From: Branchinecta lynchi
Taxonomy: Eukaryota > Arthropoda > Branchiopoda > Anostraca > Branchinectidae
Assembly: GCA_023053575.1 (NCBI GenBank)
Contig: JAKZAP010000012.1
Coordinates: forward strand, 10,354,230-10,418,229
Reading direction: 5' to 3'
DNA length: 64,000 nucleotides
Shown here: positions 23,401-35,400 of the stretch, in pieces
Position numbering within the stretch: the stretch's first letter is position 1
Layout of the letters: every line of letters begins with the position of its first letter
The notes under the pieces: model-generated
Seen by the model: only the letters and a program-made list of their open reading frames with translations
Database searches by the model: none
Told to the model about the DNA's origin: nothing
Position numbers and translations under genes: made by a program

Positions 23401-26400
23401 GTAATGTTTGTCTACGTTGTGCAATAGAAGGTTGTCTATAAAGTGTACCATTGTATGTACAAAACAGTGGAGAGCATGCATCCCCTAAATTTTTGACATT
23501 CCGCCCTACTTGGAAACTCCTCAAAATCCAAGAGATATTCGAAGCAAAACTTTATCAAAGTTCAACGGAAGTTCGATAGCTTGTGTAAACGCCATATGTG
23601 CACCAAACGCGTGTCAAATGTCAATTGCCACCGTAAAAATGATCCGCCCTCGAAAAATTAAATTATCTACAATTTACCTCACTCCAGACGTGGACGCACT
23701 TTTCGGGTTTTGACAATACGAATGCCGAGAATATCAACCCATTCAAAGCAGGTGTCGACTACCACCTGGCTGAAATTCAATTTAGTGTTTAAAGTGTCCC
23801 GAGAAATTTTTGGAGGCGAAAGCCTTATTATTGCACAATATTATATTATTATTATTAATACAAATAAGGATGGACACTAAAGTGAGACTCCCTCTTGTAT
23901 CGTCCTAAGTGACACATATCCTAAGTGACACATATAATTTGAGAAATTCTGATGATGAAACCATGTTTATCGAATCTGAAGAAAGAGTCGCACAGTCCGT
24001 AGTGAATTCCAGGGGTTGGGGAAGATGGCGCAAACTGAAGCATACGAAAAAAGGATACAATGCTTTGATCATAAAACACGTCCCGAAGCTTAGCGTTTCC
24101 ACTTTCTAGTCTGGAGCGGCATCTTGCCACGCGACTTCTTGAACTTTCACTTCAATACTGATCTTCAATAAGCTCAATATTGATCTAAAAAATTCCTTTT
24201 AGTCATAACGACTGTTTCTTCTTTGTTTTATTTATTTATTTATCTGTGACCTGCTTTTTGGATAAGAACTATAACAGATTTTTTTTTTCAAAAGCAACTG
24301 TCACAGCGTTAACGCCGAATTTGACCTTTTCGTCATAAAAAAAAATTATGAACAACAACACTATCACTCTATAATCTTGTCACAAAAGAAGGGGGATGGT
24401 TATCACACATTGTATGGAATGAATGAATATGTTTATTTCGCATCTTTACATAAAAAATAAAGGAAAAGGAACAGTGAGAAAAAGAGAAAAAATAATAATA
24501 CACTATTTCTTAATTGCTGGATAGAGGCTGTTTAGAGGACCGCTGCATGAAAACATAATTGGACACAGGTCGTAATCGTGCAGCCGCCACTGCATGGAAA
24601 TTAACTCAAATGGGGTCGCTGATCATGCAGCGGCCACTGCATGGAAACGAAATCAAATGTGGTCGCTGATCATGCAGTGGCCGCTGCATGAAAACGAAAT
24701 TGGACAAAGGTCGTAATCATGCAGCAAGCCACTGCATGGAAACGAAATCAAATGGGGTCGCTGATCATGCAGTGGCCGCTGCATGAAAACGAAATTGGAC
24801 AAAGGTGGTAATCATGCAGCGGCCACTGCATGGAAACGAAACCAAATGGGGTCGCTGATCATGCAGTGGCAGCTGCATGAAAACGAAATTGGACACAGGC
24901 CGTAATCGTGCAGCCGCCACTGCATGGAAATGAACTCAAATGGGGTCGCTGATCATTCAGCGGCCACTGCATGGAAACGAAATCAAATGGGGTCGATGAT
25001 CATGCAGTGGCCGTCAAGGAATTCGAGAAATCGAGCACGACGCTCTATAGCAGCCTCAATCGGATCTTTAACTCCATGATTTCGTGTAATTTGCCGATTT
25101 CAAGATCACAGTGGCAGCCCAAGCAGCATATTTGCATATTTGTAAAAAGTACTTCTAATAGTTGTAACATCAGATGCAGGGGCGGTTCGAAGGGCTTGGG
25201 CATGGGGGGAGGGGGGGGGGAGGACTTCAAAATATACGACTGGCTAAAAACACAGCACCAGCAGGCTCAAGAAATATTAACGTTATAAGTTCTAAAACGT
25301 TACGGAAAATGGCATTGTGGTAATAAAATAATAAACAAATAAGTAACAGGAAGTAGACGATGCCGTTCATATCAAATTTTGCTGGAGAGAAGACAAGCCT
25401 CGGTACCAGCTTCTGACATATCTACTCAAGAAAACTAAACTGAGCACAGCCTGCGAAATTTTTTCAATCCGAGCAAAATTCAACTACTTCTTTACAGCTT
25501 CTACCTTTTAATGTAGCTTAGACAATCTCAACCTTAAAACTGCACATAAATGATGCACACTTCCAACTAAATAGAAATAGGGTAGGACTACGAAAGAGCC
25601 GCAGGCAAAATTTGTTAAATCGGCCTTTAGTCGACTACTTCCCACACACACTCTTGCTTTTGACGTGGCTCAGATCCCAAGCAGCAGCTTTTGCGGCATA
25701 CCCCCCAAAAAATTTAGACTCAGCGCCGCAGGCAATTTTTTTGTAATCCGACCTTTTTCTGGCCTTTCTAAGGTGGCTTAATCTTAGACCTAACACCTCA
25801 CCTAAATTACGGGCCATTCAACCAGATAGCGAGTAGGCGACTATGAAAGACGGCACAGGTAAGGTTTTGCGAAACATTTTAAAGGCTGCCTACTATATCA
25901 CATATCTGTCCGTGCCCCGGTAACTCGCAAACGGATTGGGATATTTTCCCGGATTGGTACTTGGTAGTGCTTCCACTTTGAATTTATGCTACAAAAAAAA
26001 AACAGTGCAATCATTAGGCCCGTCATACAGTACTTACAAAGCCTAGAAAACTTTAAAAGAATGAAATCCCAATAGGGTTCCTTATTCGCGGTTGATGTCA
26101 TTCTAGCAAGTTCCATACGAATGTGATAAACTGAGGAATGTGAATCTGACAAGCTTAAAACATACTACTAGAATCTCTATGGAACCATTCGACCAGAAAC
26201 AGGTCATTTGAAGGCGAAGTTCACGATTAGCTAACTGCTTTGTCTGCCTTTATCTGGCAAGGTCAAAACTTACGACTGTCTCTAATTACGACTAGAAAAT
26301 CCCTTCGTAAAGTACGGCAAGAAACGGGCCATTTTCAGGCGAAATTCGCGGTTGATGTCATTCTGGCATACTCAAACATACGACTTTCATTCTGAAAACT

Positions 26401-29400
26401 CAGAACACACAACTGTGAATCTGAAAACATACGAACAGAAATTTCTTCGTAGCCATCCGACAAAAAATTGTGATTTGTGGGTGAAATTCACGTTTGGTAA
26501 CTTCCCGTATGTCATTCTGAAAAGCTCAAAACATACGACTGTCATACAGACCAGCTCGAAACATACGACTGAGAGTAGCACGCCCCTTTCGAACAGCCCC
26601 TGATCGGATGTGTGGAAAAGCTTCCGTAACGAGTTAGCATATATGTATATCTACACTCTACATTGTATATACATGAGAATACTCTGCTAGCCAGGCATCT
26701 GTTGAGCTATTATGGAAATAAGTAATATATTTAGTTATTCTGCTGTGGGAGTCCGCGAGAATACGCCTGTGTTTACAAATTAGATCAAAGATTCCGCATG
26801 CAAGGTGTAAATTTCTTGACAGTGCGGTAGCGCGTACTTCCTTTTGGGTGATTTTAGGATAGGCGTACAGAAACAAAAACTACTCATGCTGACTATTTAC
26901 GGATATTGGCTTTCAAACGAACAGAAAATACTCTTGGATAATATCAGAATCTCACACTGTATTTTTTTACTAAATTAATTAAGTAAAAAAAAAAAAAAAA
27001 TCAAAATACACAATAAGTTTGTTTGGAGTAAGTTTGGCAAGGACGTATATTTGGAAAACAAAAACATACGAAGGCATTCGCCGTGTACTCGTTGTTTTCC
27101 ACCCTGGGAGTCCCAACGAAGTGACTCCCTCTACTCTTGTGGTTCCCCTCGACTCCCCAAGGAGTCCACGGGGAATGGTTAGATTACGCCTTTGGTATCG
27201 CAATGACTGGAACATCAGGGTCAGGATCAAATTCAACATAGTAAATAACTTACCGACGCACAGGCGAGGATACCGAAGAACCCAACCTTCTCAACAAACT
27301 GTTCGACTGTTAACTTCATCTTCTCGATAAGACTCTGGAAAAATAAACCGGGTTACCGACATGGGTAAACGGGATGGGAGAGAACATGCACTAACATCAA
27401 AGGGGACACTCGTTCAAGCTTTCGCGCGTTCAGGTCCAGGGCTCGAATTGTTATCGAGGCGATTAGGCATCTCGCGAGTTTTTCATGAACGGTAGGAGAA
27501 TAGCTTAATCCCTTCTTTCAAAACACGTTACAACACCGGTAATGGCGATTTGTTGATGGTCCCACTTGAATGAATGTATTATATTAAAATTTTATTTCCT
27601 ATATTAGTACTTATTCTAGTAGTGTCATGTAATGTTTTAGTTTAGTGTTAGAAGAGTAGTTAGACAAGAAACCGAGTAATTTCAGTTGAAATTAATGCAC
27701 GTTATAGTTTGTACATTATGACTAATTTAATATCTTTAATTCACACTTGTACATAAATTGGCTTTTCATGTTTATTCCTAGAAAATCGAGAAACCAACAA
27801 ATGGCTTCGTCCGTGTACGGTTTTCGGAACAATCCACTATTGCGAGCGCTGTAGCAGCTTTCGGTTTTCGGTTTCCGGTTTTCACCGTATTTTGTGGAGC
27901 TCATAACTCGTGAACCAGTGCAAATATCAAGTTCAAACTTGGTACACTAGTGGGTATTGGGGTCTAATTGTGCCTTTTGAGGGTCCCACCCCCCACCCCA
28001 ACTCGGTTCAGGGGTAAATGGGCCCAGATTGCCCAGTGAACAATGTTCATAACTTAACCAGAACTGGTCAAGTTATGAACACTGTTCACTGGGCAATCTG
28101 GGCCCATTTGCCCCTGAACCGAGTTGGGGTGGGGGGTGGGACCCTCAAAAGGCACAACTAGACCCAAATACATGAAATTCATTGTACGTGTAGATCCTAG
28201 GGCTGGAATATCGCTTTTGAAGTTGCACCTCCCCCACCCACCCCGTGCATGGGCAACTGGGCCCAGATTGCCCAGGAAAAATCGTTTCCCGTGACAGGCA
28301 AGTTGAAACTTGGTAGGTTTGTGAGCGTTGGAGTCTCGTTTACTTTTTGAGGGTCCCAAACTCCAACCCCACTTGGTTAAGGGGCAATTGGGCCCAGATC
28401 GCCCTCTTTTTAATGTTTTTAACTTGACAATGACTGGAGATAAGGCAATGAAATTCCTTTGTGCTTTTGGAGCATAGTGATTGGCGATGGTTTTGTGGAG
28501 TTGAGCCAGCCCCCACCCTCCCCGTTCATGGGCAAGTGGGCCCAGTTGCCCATGAGAAAAGTTTTTGACCCATGACTGGAATCAAATTCTAAGCTGGCAT
28601 ACTTGAGGAAAAGACCCGACCCCTCTCCCCCCTTTCGTTCATGGGCAGCTGGGATCAGATTTCCCATGAGTTAAGTTCGTCTGTGACAGGTCTCAAGTTC
28701 AACTTTTGTATATTTGGGGAGTTATATCTATGGATGAGGACTTTAGTTTAACAGCAACAAATAAGACGACGCGTCGCACTTCTCTAATGAACAGTTGGAA
28801 ACTTGACTCTTCTGTCATATGATCGATGATATGCCGTTCTTAATGAATTGTGACAAGGGGGTATTAGGCTACTACGATTTGGTTTATTGCACCTGTTACT
28901 GCCTTGCTAATGGAAAAGAGGTTAAAATGTTTGGACTGGCTGGCAGACCATAGTTGGAACTCCAGCTATACGTGCAAGATCTTCAACATTTCTTTGAATT
29001 TATAATTGCGGTTTGTTAACATTTAAAGTTTTTAAAGTGGGATGAGTACAAGTTAGGTTATTTCAATACTTGTTTGATTATTGGGGATGTGAAACGTCCT
29101 GGTTCTAAAGCTGTTTATATAAACATTTTACATTAAAACCCCACGTCTGAGCGCTTGCGCACTTGTTATAATAAATGATTGATTGACTGATTAGGATTGA
29201 AAACGGGATCAGTCACGTGGTCTCGCAGACTAGTCGCAGAAGATCCAGTACCAAAAGTATATGTAACTATCAAGGCCGTATCCAGGGGGGGGGGGGGAGG
29301 AGGTTAGGGGGTTCACCCCCCCCCCCCCCCGAAACATACAAAAATAATAATTTTTCATAGGCTTTTCCCAATGATCTATGTCTTTTTTGTCCAACCCGCG

Positions 29401-32400
29401 GGCAACCCCCCCCCCCCCCCCCCCGGAAAAAAAATCCAGGATACGGGCCTGGTAACTATGTAAAAAAAAACATGATGCTAAACGGTTTCGTCAGCTAAGA
29501 TTGTTTCAGCGATGTTTCAGCCCTTCCTAGCAAGCCAACATTCCTTCAGCCCAAGCTGACGGCGAATTATAGTTGAAAACTGATAGGAAAGCTAAACGGA
29601 TACGTCAGCTCATGTCCCGAGCGACATTTCGGCCCTTCTTGACAGTTCAAAATAACACTAGGGAGTAGCGCCAACACTTGACAAAATTGACACACACTCG
29701 AATAGCATGGACAGCAGCACCACTGGCGATATAGAAAGTCCGAACTGAAACCAGCGTTTCCACTTTGACGGATTTGTTCGTCAAAAACGGATTTCTTGGG
29801 CCTTCGACGGATGAGAATTTGATCCGTCTGATTTCCGAATTTTTTTAGATTTTGCGTAAAATCTTAAATTCTCAGTCGTTAGTTCTGCTACCGCGACTTT
29901 GCTTTCTTCAGCAAAAGCTTAAATGAAGGGGATACCTAGTATTATGAAGGACCTTTTGCCTAACCTTATAAAAATCAGTTTTGATAGAATTCGCCTGCGG
30001 TGTTGCGTTTCGTGTCTATTCTTACCAACCGGTATAATTCTATAGCATTGTCGGTCATCAACCAGTCGTATGTTTTGATATGGTCCCCTCCCCCATACTC
30101 AAGCATTTATTTATTTATTTTGTTTGCTTGACTCTTCTCTGATAGCCAGAATTTCAAAACGAAATTTATTCCCTGCTTAAGGAACTTATCTACAGAGCAC
30201 ATCATTTTGCGCTTAACAACTTCCATGCTTACCGTAGGATTTTTTTTGACGGATTCCTGAGAGGTTTTTAGGCGGAAACTTGACGGATTTCTCGTTCTCG
30301 ATCGCCGGACTTTTACGATTTTTGGACTACCAGAACGGAAAACCTGCCATCTCGAAGTGGAAACACTGACTGAAACTCAATCAGTCTTTCACCAGCGCTG
30401 GCTCCGATAACTTCATATTCTGAACATAGCAAAAAAATGATACAAACTCCCTTGTTTCCTTGGTGCGTGCAGACCTCACCTTCGCTTTACTAGAAATTCT
30501 GAACCGCGAAAGTTCGTCTCGCTTTAAATGCTGCAATCGTAGTGAATGGCGCCATGAGTATGGCCCGTTTGCAAAGCATGGAACGCATAGGTGTTGGCGG
30601 TACTCCCTAGTGCTATTTTGCTCTGACTAGGAAGTAGCGACTTATGTTTTACGTGCTTCGCAAACAGGCCATACTCTTAGCGCGGCCCACTATGATTGCG
30701 GCATTTAAAGCTAGACAAACTTGCTGGTTTAGAAATTTCTGGTAAAGCTAAAATGCGGTCTGCACAAACCGAGGAAAACAGGGGATTTTGTATCTTTCTT
30801 TGCTATGTTCGGAATATAAAAATTATTGGAGCCAGCGCTCGTACACGACTGATTGTGTTTCAGTAGTTCTCTATCAGTAGTGGTGCTAGTGCCGAGCTGT
30901 TCGAGTGTGTGTCACTTTTTTCGAATCTTGGCGCTACTCCCCAGTATCGCTGCTAAAGCATCGTAGCTGACACATCCGTTTTATGCATTATCTGAATATA
31001 CTCCCTAGTGTTATTTTGCGCTGCTTCTTGGCATGCTCATCAGGCTCGAAAAGTGAACCTGTGTATCGCTCGGAGAAACGAAAAAGAATGCTGAGGACCC
31101 TTGCTAAGAAGGGACGAAATATTGTTGGCACAACTCTTCGCTGGCTTATCCATTTGATAACATGTATTATTTATGATTCGCAGTCAGCGTGATTATTTAA
31201 TCACAGAGCGTTTTCCACCCTACTTACCGTAGTTACAACGCATGACGTCACGAATCCTGGGTTCTTGGCGTCAAGGCTAGAGCACAATTTTACATTTTTT
31301 GCAAAATACCGGGCCGCGGGCTGTCGGACCAATCACGTCACAGAGATCGTAGTTACCACGCTAACTTACTATTTCGAGAAGGTTCGAACGGTCAGCGTAG
31401 TCAGAGGGGTTACTAGCCAAAATGTTGGGGGGGGGGGGGGGGGCGGGGCAAGGTATTTACCGACTGGCTGGTAATTTTTACTGACTTCTTTGCAGAAAAA
31501 CGACTGCTTTCAAGAAAAAACGGGTTTTGAAAAAAAGTCAACTGATTTGGCGAAAAAGCGCGACCTCGTTTATTTTTACGACTGGTCGACAACACTGGGG
31601 TGGGGGGGCGTCCCCCCCCCTTCAGGTCGTGAAGCCCCTGAGCGTAGTAACTTTTCACGAGGTTGGAACGAAAATAGTAACTAATAGTAACTATTTCTAG
31701 GAGTGTGGAACACGATCATAATCACGCAGCAGACGAAAACGCAATACATGGACGGTTCACTATCCTTACAGGACAGGAATTACTACCTTGGCTTATCAAT
31801 AGCCCTGTTTAAAGCAATAATATATCAACTTACTAAACGCTCATGTCTGCTAATTTTCTTCTGCAAATTCGTGAATTCCTCCAGTTCTTCTTCGTCCTCT
31901 ATATCATCTCCGGACTTCCGTTTTGCTAATGCGAAGAAGTAGGGGGGAAGTTCCCCTATAGCTGTTCCGGCCCCCCACATCATTGCTTCCAGTCGGACTT
32001 TGGCCATAATACTCCAGATGGTTATTGCTAACTTGTCGGCACCATTTTCGTCGGGGCAAATAATACTAAAAAAATAAAACTCTTACAGAACGCCGGAAAT
32101 TCCATCGTTCTCCAATTTCTAGGGTAACATACGTCTCTGACAGAGAACTTGCTGGTTCCAAAAAAATCCTGAAGACGGGACAGGGATATCGACCTGAGTG
32201 GTTTTTTCTCCCGTTCAGTAAATTGACCTTTTGCAACGATGGCGACTCACAATGGACGTTGATCACATGGGGAAAGCCAAGCCTACTAGCAAAAATGTGT
32301 TTTTGTTTTTTTTCGGGGAGGGGGGAGGGCAAAGTATTTACCGACTGGCTGTCTTTTTTACCGACTGTTTTTGCAGAAAAACGACTCTTGTTGAGGAAAA

Positions 32401-35400
32401 AAATGATTATTTAGACGAAAGAATAGACTGATTTTCAGAAAAAACTACTGTTTTTATTGCACTTGCCTTTGGGCTAAGTGCCATAAATCGATTACTTTTC
32501 GGTCGGTCTGTCGCTCGGTCGGTCGGTCAGTCCGGTGATCGCGAGTCAGGGTACTTCCAGATGTGCTAGGACGATGAAACTTGGCAGGCATATTAGTGAA
32601 CCGACCAAACTAACTTGGAAATAGTCACTTCTCCGATTCGACCACCGTGCGGGGAGTGGAGGGAGGGGGGAATCTGGAATGTTGAGGTATTTATAACTTT
32701 TGAGCGGGGAATCGCATCTTAATGAAACTTGATATTTGGAAAGACCTCGTGTCTGAGATGTCCGGTGACTTTGGGGGAGCTGGAGAGGGGGAACCGGAAA
32801 TCGTGTGACAGGTCTTGGGGGAACCGGATCCGAGTACTGTGGTGGGAGTTGGAGGGAGGGTTCCAGAATTCTGGTGATCCCGAGTTGAGATGCTTATACA
32901 TGTGCTATGATGATGAAACTTGGCAGGTGTATCAGGGAATCTACAATTTTAATTCAAGAACAGTCGTCTCTCCGATTTGACCATCGCGTGGGAGTGCAGG
33001 GAGGGGGAATCCTAAATCTTCAGATATATCCAACTTTTGGACGGATGACTGGATCTTGATGAAACTTGATATTCGGAAAGAACTCATGTCTCAGATATTC
33101 CATTTCAAGTCGGACCTGATCCGATGAATTTATGGGGGGTAGGGGAGAAACCAGAAATCTTTTGACATGATTAGAGTGGAGTGATCGGGATGAAAATTGG
33201 TTGGAAGAACAAGCAAAAGCCCTAGATTGATCAGTGACAGAACCGGACCGGGTTCGGGCACTGTGGGGGGAGTTGGGGGGTCCGGAATTCCGGTGATTAC
33301 GAATAAAGGTACTTCCAGATATGCTAGGGCGATGAAACTTGGCTTGGACATTACAGGCATGACAAGATTGGCTTACGAATTGTCTCACTTCTTAGATCCA
33401 ACCATCCCTTAAAGTAGTAATCCTAACCGCAAAGTACAAAAAATACCTTTAAGCAAAATATACATTTTCATGATCTCCACGAGCCCATGATCATTTTTGA
33501 CTAAGGGTTTTGCTAAAAAATGAGTTTTTAGCACTAAAGTGCGTATCTTAACCGTAAAGTCAAATATATATATTCATGATTTCCAATGGCCCATGATCAT
33601 TTTTTTATAAAGGGTTTTGCTTTCAAATGATTTCCTTAAAGTACATACAACAATTTGGAGCAAAATATACATTTTCATGATCCCCGACGAGCTTATCATC
33701 ATTTGTGCTCCAAGAGTGTTCATTACAGATGAATCTTGCATCATCATAGCATGAAAAAATAAAATAATTTTTACGAACAATGAATTCTCGTTATTTCGAA
33801 GGACCCATGATCATTCTTATCTCAAAGGTTTTGCTTACAAATGATCTCAACAAACCCCCGCAGTGCTATATGAGCTTCCAGCTCTTGTTGAGAAACAATC
33901 TACTATTTTGTGGGAAAACCAAGCAAAACGAAAAATAGTCTAAAACAGAAGGTGGTCTACCATGTCTTCGAAAATTAAATATAACTCTGAATCTTCGCTT
34001 TTCCTTATTTGTGTAAGAGTTGTTGAAGAAACTTGAAGCTTTCGGAGTATGTTCGCTTTGCGTGATTTCAAAATTCGGCTAGGCCCAAAGGTGGTTAAAA
34101 AGTCATAGAAAGTCGTAGTTATAATGTTCAGAATGTGCGCTGCTCGCACGACAACCCAAAATTCATCCAGACACGGAGAATCGGAATTTCAACAACAACC
34201 TGCATTTATATGTGTTACGGACGATAAGGTCGGAAAATCGAGGAAGTAACTCCTCTGAAGGGAGTAAGGAAGTGATAATGAGATATGTCGAGTTATTTTT
34301 CGGCAATGACTTACTTTGTAGAAGCATTGAGGGACAAGCACATAGAGGTACCGCAAGTCCGAAAGAATAAGTTCTTTCGGCTAATCCGACCAATCACATC
34401 ACAGAGATTCGTAGTTATCACGCTTACTACGCTGGAAAAGCGTAGTAAGCAAATAGCTACTATTGTTGAATATTTCGAGAAGGCTGAAACTGTCAGCGTA
34501 GTAACTTTTCATGAGGTTGAAACAAAATTAGTAACTAACAGTTACTATTATTAGAGGGGTGGAACACGATCAATGCGTAAGGGCAACAAGACGTGAAGGA
34601 TCCGAGTCAGAACGTCACGTCAGTACGGCTTGCAAGAATTTTTTTTAATCTTCGGGCGCGACGGATTTTTGTTTTGCTTTTCGCAAAGCGAATCCTTGAG
34701 AACACCAAAACCCGCCGATCCCTCTAATCTAATGTAGCGTTTACACGGACGAGAAATCCCGTCGAATAGAAAGGAATCCTGGTCGACTCGAAAGGATTCC
34801 GTTCGTGAGACGAATAGAAAACAAGTCTAACGGGATGAAATTCCTTTCATGGTGAAAGGAATTCCGGTCTCCTTGAAAGGAATCTCGTCGGCAGCGCTGG
34901 TAAAAAGACTAACTAAAAGTCTAGCTAGCTTTTGAGAGCAGCAGTCATCAGTACTGACGTCATAAATGCCCTACCTTTTTTTTTATTGGCTACTGAATTT
35001 ATTTTTGTCAGATTTTCTAATTTGAAGAATTTATTTTTTTCTCTCTGAGTGTAAACATAGTCTTGTCACCAAGATCGGATTCTGTTGAAGTTTTCCTGTA
35101 CTTGTAACGCTGCATAGGCAGTCACCCTTCTTGTTTTTCGAACATCCTGGCCGACATTGACGCTAATTTGTCATCTAAATTGGAGAAGACCCGCTGAAAT
35201 ACACGCGAAAGAAGACGTAAATATGGCGGAGGTTGCGCGAAGGTTAAATCGCGACAACTGGACCTGTGATCCAAAGGAGAGGGATGTTGCTTAATGGGTC
35301 GCCTCACTTTGAATAGTTATAGAATATAATCAAGATCGAACTTAGCAAATCTTTGTTTATTAATTTAAACTAAATAATATTACAGCCTCAAATTCAGGCC

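Noticed and set aside
24543..25016. Possible CRISPR array (regular repeats)
   Set aside because: There are no unique spacers: the whole 47-bp unit repeats. The context is an intron of an animal gene.
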